Notes: a model not told the origin generated them from the sequence alone. Positions 1 to 10,320 are shown, counted from the stretch's first letter. The stretch: DNA of 64,000 bases from Chaetoceros tenuissimus (GCA_021927905.1 BLLK01000075.1:496001-560000), one strand, 5' to 3'. Numbers and translations are program-made.

Positions 1-551
1 CATTCATTCACTTCCTCATCGTTCTCATACCGACCACGAACATTAGTATCAAATGGAGATGCTTTTATAAGTGCCGTATTAGCAATGACATCTTCATAAA
101 GTGTAGTGTGTTGAGGAACACTCAAGATGATCAACTTTGAACAGCCATCCAATGCACATATATCAATCTCTCTACAGGATACCGGTACAAAGATTGAATT
201 CAAAGATTCACAGAATAAGAATGCATATGCTCCAATGCTTTCAATGCTTGTTGAAAGTTTGACAAACACGAGACTGTAACAACGATAGTAAGCACTTCTC
301 TCAATTCTTTCTACATTATTGGCCATGATTACTGTCTTGACATTCTCACATCGATAGAAAGTCATGTAAGGAATCACTCTAACTCCTGGCAATACAATGA
401 TGACTTCCCACGAGTTTCGTTCTTCTTTATCATAGATCAGAGGATTCAGAATACCAAAAAGTTTCTCTCCGTTATAAAAGAGAGTCTTCTTTCCTTTGTA
501 CATTCGCACTCCAGGAATGAACCGACGCCACTCCTCCATCTGAACTCTCAT
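1..551 (-). CDS. BspA-type leucine-rich-repeat protein, cut by the window edge
   Basis: An open frame runs on the minus strand from ATG at 551 to the left edge of the window, so the C-terminus is missing. The start MRVQMEEWRRFIPGVRMYKG is the usual start of a large diatom LRR family. After it come LRR_5 (BspA/TpLRR) repeats of about 23 residues with the pattern I-x-x-x-A-F-x-x-C-x-S-L, for example EVIIVLPGVRVIP and SLVFVKLSTSIESIGAYAF. The final visible part is the conserved LSVPQHTTL and ALIKASPF segment. Paralogues in this window follow this with a short ankyrin-like tail. There is no signal peptide, so a cytoplasmic binding protein is likely. The partner is unknown. It is divergent to the LRR gene at 1052. 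Confidence 0.8.
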   Translation of the reverse strand, partial: MRVQMEEWRRFIPGVRMYKGKKTLFYNGEKLFGILNPLIYDKEERNSWEVIIVLPGVRVIPYMTFYRCENVKTVIMANNVERIERSAYYRCYSLVFVKLSTSIESIGAYAFLFCESLNSIFVPVSCREIDICALDGCSKLIILSVPQHTTLYEDVIANTALIKASPFDTNVRGRYENDEEVNE

Positions 552-1051
552 TTGAAGTATACTTGATAAACTCAATAAATAATGAGGCGACTGTGCTCAG
601 TAGTCTCACTAGATGCTCAATTCTCAATCAATCAAGTGAGATACTGATGTGAAAAGAGAATAGACGGGAGACGAGAGATGAAAAAGATCGCATCATCATG
701 TTTTAATTTCTAGCTACTTCCCTAGCCAATCAAGTTTACCATGATGGAAATTTTACATACTCGTCACTAGTAAATAAAAGCATTGAAAATGAAGTGAATG
801 AGATGCGACGATGATAGTACAATGGTTATTTACTTTTTCGATAATTAGTTTCTTTTTGGTTAGAATCATCCACTTGCAGCTACCTTTGGTACTTTTCGAA
901 AAGGGGGATGGAGACGTCATTGGTCAGAAAAGCCTGCTTACTTACAAAACTATTTTAAAAACAAAACCAAGAAAACAACGAACAACGAAAAGCACTAGTA
1001 ACTTTGATGCAAGTGAGACATAACCCTTTAGATTCATTTAGTAGAAAGGAA
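552..1051. other. divergent intergenic region between two LRR genes
   Basis: This stretch holds the upstream regions of two divergently transcribed LRR genes. A GACGTCATTGG motif lies at about 914-924. A 70-codon open frame at 811-1023 shows no family features and I do not count it as a gene. Confidence 0.4.
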
Positions 1052-1894
1052 ATGAGGGTTGCTACAGTTGATGGTCTCGTGACTCTCTTTTACGATGGAT
1101 CGAAGCAACTCTTCAATGAAGAACTACATGGTGAATTTTGGGGGGAATACTATGATCATGATTGCAATGAAGATGAGATAGATAATTGGGAGGAATGGGA
1201 TCTTTCAGTTGAATGTAAGAAATACTGGAGAGAGAGACTTTCTTGGCAGCAGATAATTATTGCTGATGGCGTCACTGAAATCTCCAAATGGACTTTTGCT
1301 GTATGCTACAATGTCAAGAGAGTCATCTTCGCCAACACAGTGATTCGGATTGGAGAGTGTGCTTTGTTAAGATGTAGAAGCCTAGTCTATATCAAATTAC
1401 CCACTCATTTGGAATACATTGGAACAAGTTCATTCTGCCTATGCAATCTTCTTAGTGTCTTTATTCCACCATCATGTAGAGTGATTCGTAATGATGCATT
1501 TGGATACAACGAGTACTTGTATATATTAAATGTTCCACAGCATACTGCACTTGGTGGAAATGTTATTGATGGCACAGTGCTTGCAAAAGCATCACCTTTT
1601 GAAGTAAATACAAGTGGTTGGTACCACTCCGAAGTAAATGACGATATGAATACATGGATCAAAAACTTGAATCACGGTGAGGCATTTGCTTTGCACAGAG
1701 CGTGCTCCTCGTTCCAGCCTTTGAAACAAGTTCTGTTTACTATCATTCAAAAGAAAGGACTAAGAGCTTTCAAAGTAAAGAATAGCGCAGGAATCACTCC
1801 TTCGCAGTACCTGAACGAAAATCCATACACTGAATTTACAGAAAAGGAAATCATTCACGATTATATCATGAAGATGATGGGTGAATATGAATAG
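1052..1894 (+). CDS. BspA-type leucine-rich-repeat protein with ankyrin-like tail
   Basis: A complete protein of about 280 residues. I chose the ATG at 1052 because it gives MRVATVDGLVTLFYDGSKQL, matching the MRV...TLFYNGEKL start of the paralogues. An upstream ATG at 1007 is also in frame. LRR_5 repeats cover roughly residues 70-180 (AVCYNVKRVIFANTVIRIG, RSLVYIKLPTHLEYIG, CNLLSVFIPPSCRVI). The C-terminal 80 residues read WIKNLNHGEAFALHRACSS, then KVKNSAGITPSQYLNENP, a degenerate ankyrin-like module shared with the gene at 51185. An acidic insert at residues 25-55 (EYYDHDCNEDEIDNWEEWD) is not seen in the relatives here. Probably an intracellular protein-binding scaffold. The role is not known. 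Confidence 0.82.
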   Translation: MRVATVDGLVTLFYDGSKQLFNEELHGEFWGEYYDHDCNEDEIDNWEEWDLSVECKKYWRERLSWQQIIIADGVTEISKWTFAVCYNVKRVIFANTVIRIGECALLRCRSLVYIKLPTHLEYIGTSSFCLCNLLSVFIPPSCRVIRNDAFGYNEYLYILNVPQHTALGGNVIDGTVLAKASPFEVNTSGWYHSEVNDDMNTWIKNLNHGEAFALHRACSSFQPLKQVLFTIIQKKGLRAFKVKNSAGITPSQYLNENPYTEFTEKEIIHDYIMKMMGEYE

Positions 1895-2463
1895 AATAAC
1901 CAAAACTATCCTTCTATAAGCAAACATTATGGATTTGTATGTAGACTGTAAATTTAAAGATGTAGTCGGGATGGAAATTATCCATAAAGTAGAAAGGAGA
2001 GGAGAACAATAGTGAGAACGAGGAAAGGGAGGACGTGTAAGAAGTTTAGTAGATTTGGTTTCGAATCGCGACAAATTTGAAAGATGTGTCAGACAAGGAA
2101 TATAAAGAAGGAGAGTTTCAATTGAACTGCATAATAATTAGAAATGCATAAAATGGTTGCAAGCAATATATTTAGAAGTTAGACTGTCGTGTGATCATTA
2201 GAAATTTACTTCGAGCTTGATATTCGTAAGGTACCTCGGATGTTTTGTTGATACAACCAATGATGTTGACGAATTCACAACAAACCATGAAAATGACAGT
2301 AAAAAAAGCGGAAAGACTAAGCTGATTGCCCACGAGCGGATGACTGCTTCGGCTTTGTTCAAAAATGAATTGGTGTTTTCAGTTTTGTTAGAAGCTTGTA
2401 GACAATGATGTAAATGAGTTTACTTTCAATTAATATATGTCTATGGATTATGGATGTATGCAT
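1895..2463. other. intergenic, no convincing gene
   Basis: This lies between convergent genes (LRR gene on plus, CHAT gene on minus), so it should hold both 3' ends. A 63-codon open frame at 2217-2408 has no recognisable features. Confidence 0.4.
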
Positions 2464-4254
2464 TTAGCTGGAATTGTCCTGACTTCTTTCTGTCTCGGTT
2501 TTCTCAATTGACATGTAGTCATCTTCGATGAAATCACCTAGAGCAAGTTCAGATTCCTTCGCTATGATTGGATCTAAAAAGCTTAAAAAATTTCCATCGA
2601 CCAAAGTTTCGTCTCTTGAATTTTCTTCTTTCTTTGCAGGTTCCCCTTTTGTGTCCTTGTTTCCAACCAATTTACTCCTTTCTTTGTTCACATAATCTTT
2701 TACGTATTTTTCTTCGCGAATGCCTTCTAGGCATTTTGGACAATGGAAATATTTTGTAGTCCCTTTTCTTTTTGTCAATTCGAAGTCCTTACATTTCCTA
2801 TTGACTCTGATATCCTTTTGTTTGCCTCCGTTCTTACATTCATGGGCTTCAAAGCAGCACATAAATGAGCATCCTTTCTCATCCTTGGGAATTTTGCGTA
2901 CTTCTCTGCAAAAAGTCTTGTTGCAATGTGGACACAATGTAGATTCGTCAGTACATTTTGCAGCAGATCTTTCACGGATTCCTTTGATATCATGATATGA
3001 AGGATTCTTAGCGTTTCCGTATTCGATGAATTGGCAGTTGGCTTCAATACTATGTCCACAACTAAATATATATTTGCCTTTAAATTTGCAATTTGGTCGC
3101 TTTTGCGTAGTTGTGGTCGAATGCGTTGATTCTGAAGTGTCCAAATCCGTCCCATTAGGATGCTGATTCTGTTGCAAGTTACTAGGTGAAAAAGAAACGA
3201 CTGCGGTGTTGCCTCCAGAGGTACTTCTGCTAGAAAAACTTGAGGATATGTCATATTCCGATTCGTACTCCATATCCTCGTCTTGATTTCCTTTTCCAAT
3301 CAATGTATCATGCAAAGATATAGAATGTGCCCTTCTCCTCTTTTGGGCTCTTCTACTTTGCTGGTCTGGGGAAGCCAGAGTGCATTCTTCAAGTACTCCT
3401 ACAAGTCCGGAATGACCGCTACTTGTGGAATCATTTAGTTTGTCTGAGCTATCACTATTATGCCATTTCCTTGATTTATAAATACAAGGGACACCTGTAG
3501 CTACCAAGTCATCGATGCCTTTATCCATTTTCAAACGTTTTAGCCCCTCTGTGTCACTCTTTTCGATCAATGCAAAGCCTCTCAACTCTAAAAACCACAG
3601 AGCTTCTTCAAATGCATCATCGAATTTTAATCCCTCTCCATCTACTAATTGAACTGCTATCGCTTGATAAAAACCTTCGGCAAGAGCGCAAGCCGCCACG
3701 TCATCGATCTCCTCAGACTTCCAAGCAATGATACAGAAATGAGGAAGTAAATCTGCCAATCTATTTCCAATAATTTCTTTTGAATCGCATGCATTCAGAA
3801 AGATACACTCGATATTTGAACGTAACAATTTCTCCACTAAACATTTTGTTCTGGAATTTAGTCTCCGAAGAGTTGAGCCATGGATACCAAAGTGCAATAT
3901 ACGAAAAGTGCTGGATTTGGTAATCTTTGCACAAGTAGCAGGTAAGGAATCAGTGTATTTGACAGCTCGATTTGCTTTTTCCAGATTCTCTTGAATTACA
4001 GTCTTCTCCTCTAACATATGCTGAGATTCTGATGAGCTGATACATTCAAGAACACATTTCTCATAATCAGCCTCTAGACGAACCATCTCATAATCAGCCT
4101 CTAGACGAACAAGAAGTTTTTGCACATTGATTTCAGAAGTAAGCCCTAATTCAGGAAGAACCTTCTCTCTGAATCTACTTTCGTCAACTTGATACATTTT
4201 TGTTAAAGCAGTCACGTTCATATATGGGTCTCTGTCTATCAGTTCAGTTGTCAT
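2464..4254 (-). CDS. CHAT caspase-like protease with cysteine-rich C-terminus (stand-alone form)
   Basis: A 596-residue protein in one exon. Residues 10-45 form a short helical module (VTALTKMYQVDESRFREKVL...ELG) also found just before the CHAT domain of the two giant Roco proteins here. Residues about 115-250 match a CHAT peptidase: ILHFGIHGST carries the likely catalytic His and FLNACDSKE the Cys, followed by the IIAWKSEEIDDVAACALAEG segment (compare W-x-x-D-D-x-A in CHAT). Residues 290-385 are low-complexity Ser/Asn/Gln. Residues about 385-520 hold many paired Cys/His (CPHCNKTFC, CCFEAHEC, HCPKCLEG), probably binding zinc. A 27-bp tandem duplication gives a repeated VRLEADYE. This protein lacks the LRR, ankyrin and Roc-COR parts. 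Function is inferred from family only. It starts 187 bp downstream of the end of the DUF6824-like gene, on the same strand. Confidence 0.72.
   Translation of the reverse strand: MTTELIDRDPYMNVTALTKMYQVDESRFREKVLPELGLTSEINVQKLLVRLEADYEMVRLEADYEKCVLECISSSESQHMLEEKTVIQENLEKANRAVKYTDSLPATCAKITKSSTFRILHFGIHGSTLRRLNSRTKCLVEKLLRSNIECIFLNACDSKEIIGNRLADLLPHFCIIAWKSEEIDDVAACALAEGFYQAIAVQLVDGEGLKFDDAFEEALWFLELRGFALIEKSDTEGLKRLKMDKGIDDLVATGVPCIYKSRKWHNSDSSDKLNDSTSSGHSGLVGVLEECTLASPDQQSRRAQKRRRAHSISLHDTLIGKGNQDEDMEYESEYDISSSFSSRSTSGGNTAVVSFSPSNLQQNQHPNGTDLDTSESTHSTTTTQKRPNCKFKGKYIFSCGHSIEANCQFIEYGNAKNPSYHDIKGIRERSAAKCTDESTLCPHCNKTFCREVRKIPKDEKGCSFMCCFEAHECKNGGKQKDIRVNRKCKDFELTKRKGTTKYFHCPKCLEGIREEKYVKDYVNKERSKLVGNKDTKGEPAKKEENSRDETLVDGNFLSFLDPIIAKESELALGDFIEDDYMSIEKTETERSQDNSS
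4063..4116. repeat. 27-bp tandem duplication inside the CHAT gene
   Basis: Two adjacent copies of a 27-bp unit containing ATCAGCCTCTAGACGAAC give a duplicated VRLEADYE in the protein. The frame is kept. Confidence 0.8.
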
Positions 4255-4440
4255 TTCCCTCGCAAGTTACTTATCGATGACAGGCGGAGAAGTGAGAAAT
4301 TCTGCTAGCTCTTCATTTGCAAGCTCTGATGGGATGTCTGATGCTTTAGAACTAGAAGAAATGCCATCGTTACTGCTGGAACTCCGGCCTGGGCGGCCAT
4401 CAAATCTAGACTTTATTTTCTTCGAACTCTGGACTCTGAC

Positions 4441-5307
4441 TCATCGTGATGATCTAGCAGCCTTACTCGTCGAAACTTTGGAAACATTTTCAGGTGGCAC
4501 AGAGTAGACATTTCGAAAAGTACGCTTCTTAGTGCTACTCGTACCACCATTCGGCACAACATCATCTTTTTCATCATCTTTTTCATCATCAGTTTTCTTC
4601 TCCACAAGTAATTTCACCTGTTCATACAAAACTTCCATCCGTTCAAAATGAGCTGTCTTTTCCGCTGTTTTTTCTGCTACTAATGGCTTGTCTACCATAG
4701 GTTTGTCTACCGCTGTTTTTTCTACCATAGTTTTTTCTACCACAGATTTTTCCACCACACTCTTTTCCACTACAGTCTTCTCCACACTCTTTTCCACACT
4801 CTCCTCCAACAGCGCCTTTTTGGACAAATCTGTCAAATCCATCATACCCTGCCGTAACTTTTTCCTAATAATATTACAAGCATCACGATTCACAAGATCA
4901 TACACAAAATATTGATTTCTCCCCGTATCAAATTGTATAATGGTAATATCCTCCCTTATCAATTCCTCCACCATCGCTTTGGTATAATTTGTCTTTAGTT
5001 TCCGATTCTTGACGGGTATAGCATGATAGTGTGGTGCCTTTTGTGCAATCCATTGTCTATAAAAGTGTGATCGGTTGGAGACGGGTCCACGTTCAAATAC
5101 GAGTACTCTTTTTTGTTTAGCTTCTTGATATTTGAAATATTTCCATATATCTTTTATACGGTGACTGTAGATAGATGGTAAATCTGGTTCTAGTGTGAGT
5201 AAATCCGCTAGGCTGTCTTGCTCTGGTGATTTTTCTTGTGCGGTCGTGTCGGCCTTTTCTGTGCCCTTGTTTTGGTTTGTAGGAATGTTCGTCTCGGCTA
5301 TTTCCAT
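4441..5307 (-). CDS. DUF6824-like protein with VEK repeat region
   Basis: A 288-residue intronless protein from ATG at 5307. Residues about 70-155 match, from memory, the DUF6824 family expanded in diatoms: RVLVFERGPVSNRSHFYRQW, then TKAMVEELIRED, then NQYFVYDLVNRDACNIIRKK. The same pattern occurs in three other genes of this window. Residues 165-215 are a degenerate repeat of five to six residues (VEKSVEKTVVEKSVVEK..., then VDKP and AEKT), which should form a highly charged, probably helical stretch. The C-terminus is Lys/Asp/Ser-rich. The biochemical role of DUF6824 is unknown to me. Unlike its three relatives here it lacks the intron after the V-x-F-x-x-G motif. Its downstream neighbour is the CHAT gene. 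Confidence 0.68.
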   Translation of the reverse strand: MEIAETNIPTNQNKGTEKADTTAQEKSPEQDSLADLLTLEPDLPSIYSHRIKDIWKYFKYQEAKQKRVLVFERGPVSNRSHFYRQWIAQKAPHYHAIPVKNRKLKTNYTKAMVEELIREDITIIQFDTGRNQYFVYDLVNRDACNIIRKKLRQGMMDLTDLSKKALLEESVEKSVEKTVVEKSVVEKSVVEKTMVEKTAVDKPMVDKPLVAEKTAEKTAHFERMEVLYEQVKLLVEKKTDDEKDDEKDDVVPNGGTSSTKKRTFRNVYSVPPENVSKVSTSKAARSSR

Positions 5308-5430
5308 TCTAGATTTATATATTGAGTGTCGAGTAGTGTTATATGTAGTATTTATATATCTACAATTAGCTGTAAAGTGTCGGTACTGCTTCTAGTTTTA
5401 CATCTCTCTTCTCTCTAGCTAGCGTTTCTG

Positions 5431-5488
5431 TACCACTCGTTATCTTGGTCGTGCGTATCGTATCAATGCCTCATATACAATGACTTCC
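5431..5488 (+). promoter_or_regulatory. promoter segment shared with 6931-6983
   Basis: About 50 bp (CACTCGTTATCT, then GGTCGT, then ATCAATGCC and ATACAATGACTT) recur with few changes at 6931-6983. Each copy lies upstream of a plus-strand gene (5632 and 7152), so I read it as a shared regulatory or promoter piece. Confidence 0.5.
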
Positions 5489-5501
5489 ATTGACCCTTTT
5501 C

Positions 5502-5509
5502 TGACGTCA
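5502..5509. promoter_or_regulatory. CRE-type palindrome TGACGTCA
   Basis: A perfect TGACGTCA lies about 120 bp before the chosen start of the gene at 5632. TGACGTCA is the target of bZIP factors of the CREB/ATF type, and in diatoms such sites are linked to CO2/cAMP response. Confidence 0.45.
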
Positions 5510-5631
5510 CAAGACAATGTCAATCCATGTTTATTCAATCATTCAAAAAAAGAAAGGCATGGAGATCGTTCGTCAATACTATTTATTTGCTTGGACGGGG
5601 AGCAAAATATCTCAAATATATAAAATCGAAA

Positions 5632-6762
5632 ATGTCTGAAAGTAACGAAAACCTGAAACGTGAGGCGCAGGAAATTCCAGAGGAGTCGTCCTCTCCTGCT
5701 TTGAAAAAGATGAAAATGGAACCACTTTACGTGTTGACATTCACTTGTAGCAATGATAAATTTGCAAATCTGCAGCTCTTATCAACCCATTCCCTCTATG
5801 ATCTCATTGATACACTTTGTAATCATACGCCAGTAGGATACAATGGAGAAGAAAAAGTATGGCAACACATGTGGCACCTTACTGTCAATCAGAATACAAA
5901 ATATGGATCCGAACAAGCACGTGACACCAAACTTGATGAGTTGAATTTGCCTATTGGATCAATACTTAAGCTGACTTGTGATTACGGTACTACATCCTAC
6001 TACAAAATTCATTTGAAAAAGAGACAAGAGTATCAAGGTGATGAAGAGGGTAAAGCATCCTATCCTAAAAATGATCAACAGAAAAGTCTACCAGCTGGAT
6101 ATGAAAAGTATGTTCCAAATCAGGACATAAATCTAGATGCCATGTTTCCAAATCTTTACAAATGGATTTTTGAGGGAGATGGAACTTGTGATGTGGATTT
6201 ATTTCAAGCGGGTAAAAAGCGAAACTATGGATTTATGGATAAAAATGGTCGAATGTTGTTCTTACCTGCAAAACCTTTGGATTACATGAATTGGTTGGGA
6301 TATTTTGACAAAGGAGCCAAGATCAAACCTTCTGGTTGTTACACTTGGCAGTCGGTTGTGATTCTACCTCGTCGAGAATTGACGCAACAGCTGATTAAAA
6401 AGTATAGGAGTAGAGGTTTAGAAGCTGGATTCTGTGATGCCCCTATTGTATCTGACATTGAAGTGGATCAAATTACGAAATTATTTCCAAATATTGCTGC
6501 ATTGGCAGGATTGAAAAAGCATAAAAAGATCAAAAAGGGATGGATTAGATTGAATAAGCGAGGTAAAAGATGCAATCTTACCATTTGTTTTGGAGACACT
6601 GGGCCTTCCTTTGGAGGGCAAGCGCCAAAAGGAACAGCGTTTGACGGTCAAGGTCAGCACTCTTCTGTAGAAAAGCCACTATTTGAAGTTCCAAATTCAG
6701 ATATTAGCGGTCTTCATGATTTATTTTGTGTAGTGGAAGGATTATTGACGACACTATTGTAA
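5632..6762 (+). CDS. possible pRiA4b Orf3-like domain protein, function unknown
   Basis: About 376 residues from ATG at 5632. The frame is open further back to an ATG at 5527. I prefer 5632 because the protein then starts with a hydrophilic MSESNENLKREAQEIPEESS and the 5527 start lies only 18 bp from the TGACGTCA site. Residues about 35-140 (LYVLTFTCSND, then MWHLTV, DTKLDELNLPIGSILKLT, CDYGTTSYYKIHLKK) resemble the pRiA4b Orf3-like fold, in which a Y-D-x-G-x-x-x-x-x-x-I-x-L strand is typical. The second half, with Trp/Gly-rich GYFDKGAKIKPSGCYTWQS and a basic KKHKKIKKGWIRLNKRGKR patch, is not recognised. The basic patch suggests nucleic-acid binding. This is inference only. Confidence 0.55.
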   Translation: MSESNENLKREAQEIPEESSSPALKKMKMEPLYVLTFTCSNDKFANLQLLSTHSLYDLIDTLCNHTPVGYNGEEKVWQHMWHLTVNQNTKYGSEQARDTKLDELNLPIGSILKLTCDYGTTSYYKIHLKKRQEYQGDEEGKASYPKNDQQKSLPAGYEKYVPNQDINLDAMFPNLYKWIFEGDGTCDVDLFQAGKKRNYGFMDKNGRMLFLPAKPLDYMNWLGYFDKGAKIKPSGCYTWQSVVILPRRELTQQLIKKYRSRGLEAGFCDAPIVSDIEVDQITKLFPNIAALAGLKKHKKIKKGWIRLNKRGKRCNLTICFGDTGPSFGGQAPKGTAFDGQGQHSSVEKPLFEVPNSDISGLHDLFCVVEGLLTTLL

Positions 6763-7151
6763 TTTGATCCTTGGAATAGTAGACAGAGTAAAATGGTCAA
6801 AGGAATAAATGTTGGGAAACATTAAAATTGACTAAATTACCAGTAGAGCAGAATAGTAAGGATTACTTTTATCATGAAACTCTCCTTGGAAAGAGAAAAG
6901 ATTTACTTTGTTACGTACATACAATTCTTTTACACTCGTTATCTCGGTCGTTCGTTATCGATCAATGCCTTATACAATGACTTTGGCTAAATGTCTTTGA
7001 AAAAGGCCTCATCTCTCTTTTTAATGGTGGACACGGTCGGACAGCGGACAGGAAGAGCAACGATAAAGGAATGCATCACATCACAACAGTTCAAAACCAA
7101 AACTGGTACCATAGATTCAATTGAAAAGAAGTAACTCAACCACATACAACA
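6763..7151. other. intergenic, upstream region of the light-harvesting gene
   Basis: This holds the second copy of the shared segment (6931-6983), ending in ATACAATGACTT, followed by AAAAAGGCCT. The same CAATGACTT and AAAGGCCT elements recur upstream of other genes in the window. Confidence 0.45.
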
Positions 7152-7889
7152 ATGAAATCACAATTACTCGTGCTTCTCTTTCCTCTCTGTCAAGTCAGTG
7201 TCTTGGCATTCAATTGCAACTTCTCAATCGTCAACAACATACTCAACAAGAGAAGAGCACCCATCTCCATCCAAGAAGAAATGGGAACCTCACCCACACT
7301 CAATTATAAATACTTCGACCCATTTAATTTCGCATCAGATGATAATTTTGCAATATTACGAGAAGCAGAATTGAAACATGGTAGGATTGCAATGTTGGCT
7401 GTGATTGGTCAAATTGCTCCTGATTTATTTTGGAAATCGGAAATTATGGAGGGTGTGGATCCTGTTTATTTGAGTCCAAGTCAGGATTTGTATTTTCAAA
7501 ATGTAGATTCGGGATTAGGTGCTCTTTCGAGTATTCCAATTTTTGGTTGGCTTCAGATTATTAGTTTTATTGGTTATTTAGAGAATCGGGTGTTTGTGCA
7601 AAAAATAAAGAATGCCATGCCGGGAGATTATGTAAGTTTTAGAAGGAGATAGGACGAGTGTCTATGGACTGATTTATATTACCATATTTTGCTGAACAAC
7701 TGTCTCTTCTCCTTTTTCAAGGGCACTGGATACTTTGGAGTACGCAACAAGGGAGAAAATGAACGGTCTCTTAGAAGTGAACTGGAAAATGGGAGATTGG
7801 CCATGATTGCGTTTCTTGGACAGGTGATTGCTGAATTGGTGACTGGATTGAGTCCTTATGAACAAATACAGCAGACTCTGGGGAAATGA
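7152..7889 (+). CDS. light-harvesting protein, fucoxanthin-chlorophyll a/c type
   Basis: Two exons, 7152-7631 and 7722-7889, joined by a 90-bp phase-0 intron (GTAAGT...CAAG). The joined reading GDY-GTGYFGVR continues the family pattern. The product is 215 residues, normal for the family. The N-terminus MKSQLLVLLFPLCQVSVLAF is a hydrophobic signal ending in an LAF cleavage site like the diatom ASAF motif. This is the bipartite signal that routes proteins through the ER into the four-membrane plastid. Helix 1 holds REAELKHGRIAMLAVIG and helix 3 holds RSELENGRLAMIAFLG, with the E-x-x-x-G-R chlorophyll ligands intact. Helix 2 is around IPIFGWLQIISFIGYLE. It should bind chlorophyll and fucoxanthin in thylakoids. 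The subclass (Lhcf, Lhcr or Lhcx) cannot be settled by eye. Confidence 0.9.
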
Positions 7890-8216
7890 ATAGGGGAATG
7901 AACGCGTGTGTTTCTGGAGGTTGTACTATCTACTCGTAAAATGAACTTTGTGCGTATTTCAGTTACAAAATCAAAGAAAAGATATTGAAATATGTATAAA
8001 GAACAAGTTGTCCAGTGACTTGCGGTATCAGACTTGAAAGAGGAATGATTGAAATAAAGCAAACACAAATGTGAGAGCTTTTTTTTTGTTCTAATTCTAT
8101 AGTCAGGATGATAGGATATAAGCATCGCTAAATCTTCTTGGTATAAGCAATCTTTCCTACTACAACGGTAAAGCTCGTTCAGGGTTAAGCATTCATATTT
8201 ATATTTATCTCGTAGT
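7890..8216. other. 3' intergenic space between convergent genes
   Basis: This lies between the ends of the light-harvesting gene (plus) and the DUF6824-like gene (minus). I see no gene here. Confidence 0.4.
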
Positions 8217-9400
8217 CTATATCTGTTTAAAATATTCATAACTAAACTGTATGAGTTTGTTCATGTCTGAGGATTCAGTATGGTGTATATGATCGCCTTC
8301 ATGTACATTAGATACTGTTTCGTTCGTCATGGAACATACTGCAACATAGCAGTCATTTTCAAAACCATTCAGCAAGGAATTGTCAACAGACGTAGGACTT
8401 CCTTCGGCACCACTTGAATCTGGCATACTTTTACAAACGTTGTAAAAGTTCAAATTCATTTCCTCCGAGCTATCGAGATTTATGAATTGCTCTAGTTCTT
8501 GATCAGTAGGGAGTTCGATAACATGCTCACTTTCAACACCTAGAGCGTTTCTTAGAAAGTCTCCATCATTTACATCTGGTACGCCCTTTTGCTCTTGGAT
8601 AGTTCTACTACTATCTTTCGAGTCAATATGTACAGAGTCAACATTACTTTGCTCCAGTAAAGAAAGCTCCATAGTGTTCGACACGCTTTCTCCTTGACTT
8701 GCTGGTGTATTATACGACAAATGAATAGGATCAGAATCAGGAGTACAAAGACCTAAAGGCTGGATTGAAGGTAATATACTTGATTCTATATCTTCCAACG
8801 TTTGAAGTTGCAATTTGAATTGATAGTCATCATCATGTACTGTTGATTTCTCTTGGCATCTAATCTCGCGAAACATTTGAGATATTTTCTCTTTGATGCA
8901 GCGAAAGGATTTGAGGTCTGACATGTTACATTCGTAGTATCTTTCTACGTCATGGCGAAGGTAGACTAGAAACTTGTAGTCTTCCTTTACGAAATCATGA
9001 ATGATCTCCTTGATCAAGTTTGATTTCTTCTTTCTCTCATTGCCAAAAGCGTCATATTTTGGCTTCTCGCATGAAACTCTCTTGTGTAGTTCTTCATTTC
9101 CGCTTTGTTTTGATTTCATTTTTCTTGAAAGATTGTAGAGTTCAACATGAGTAAGTTACAGTAATCAATGTGTAATACAGTGCAATATGGACCTATTTAT
9201 GAATAATTTACTCACTTGCTTCCTCTCTCGAAAGTAATAACGCGCTTGTGGGCCTTCATATACTTATCATAATCATCTATAAGAATCAATGCACCAGGAG
9301 TAAGCAGTAGATTTTTAACACTCAATCTGCTTTGTTTTTCCTCCTTACGCATTTTTCTTTCTTTTGGACATATGCCTCCGATAGACTTCCTCTTACTCAT
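8217..9400 (-). CDS. DUF6824-like protein, two exons
   Basis: Exons 9400-9216 and 9123-8217 are joined by a 92-bp phase-2 intron (GTGAGT...TTTCAAG). The join restores RVITFERGSKK-MKSKQSGNEE and continues the domain: ELHKRVSCEKPKYDAFGNER, IIHDFVKEDYKFLVYL, RYYECN, IKEKISQMFRE. This is the best DUF6824 match of the four copies (G-x-x-N/E, basic-aromatic middle, K-I-x-Q-x-x-R-E end). The C-terminal 180 residues are acidic and Ser/Asp-rich and may be disordered. The start at 9400 (MSKRKSIGGICPKER) is the first ATG in an open frame that continues upstream. It stands alone, next to the light-harvesting gene, without a CHAT neighbour. Function unknown. Confidence 0.7.
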
Positions 9401-10320
9401 CCTTTCAAAATCAGAACTCTTAAAAGTATGGTTCGAATTTGAGGCATAACCAAACAAGTGGGATCGTATCAAATTCCGACAGCAAGACTCAAAATGGGAT
9501 CGTAGAAGGGACTAGGGCATATTTCTTGTCTCATCTTTCGATTTTCAAAAAATTAGACATTCTACCTTGTTTAGGATAGCGTAAAATGTAACATCTTAGT
9601 ATATTTTGATAGGTTTTAGTAAAATTAATCGGTCGTGCGAATTCCGATGCACTGTGGTCTGTGGTATCCACCCCGTTGCATAATCGCGTCGTGCATAATC
9701 ACGTCGAGCATAATCGCTTTGTACATACCATACAATATCAGATAGTATATAGCATTAATAAAATATTCAAATGGAAACTGCAATACAACGATTTACATAC
9801 ATGTATGGATTCTCTCACAAACACTGAGCATTTAGTGTTTTCAGTTGAGATTGAGACATTGAATTGAATGAACTGCTTTCGAATGAAATCCCCTAACAAG
9901 CTTGTGAGACAGTAATAACAACAGAAGGAAAAGCTTCCCTCGTGGATAATACTATATAAGTGCTTACTTCGCAGTTGAGGCTAATTCTTTCTTCTGTGTC
10001 TAATAACTCCCTCTGCATAGCTCCCTTGTAAGCCGTAGTAATCGTTAATAGACGTATGTATGAGATACAATGCTTGAGATGCTGTTTTGTTCGATAAATA
10101 AATGTTGCCCCGATAGCAGTGAGCTGATTTAGTTTCTTATAGATAGCAATACCTTTTACCAGTGGCTAGAATGGTTTTTACCGCTGAAAATATATCGAGA
10201 CGTCATTGGCGCGGCTCGTGCACAATTTATTCTTTCCTCGCTATAGTAAATTTCGAGTGTTGAGTGAACCAAGAATGATTCTGAAGTTCTATTTTGATAA
10301 CGTAATGCATTTTCAACGAA
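9401..10320. other. intergenic with a short tandem repeat
   Basis: I see no gene. At about 9678-9723 there are three diverged copies of a 15-bp unit, GCATAATCGCGTCGT. A GACGTCATTGGCGCG motif lies at about 10200-10213, just before the gene at 10321. Confidence 0.45.
9678..9723 (+). repeat. three copies of a 15-bp unit
   Basis: GCATAATCGCGTCGT is repeated three times with a few changes (CACGTCGA and CGCTTTGT endings). Confidence 0.6.

Noticed and set aside
811-1023. 70-codon open frame between the two LRR genes
   Set aside because: No family features, and it overlaps the start of the LRR gene. Likely chance.
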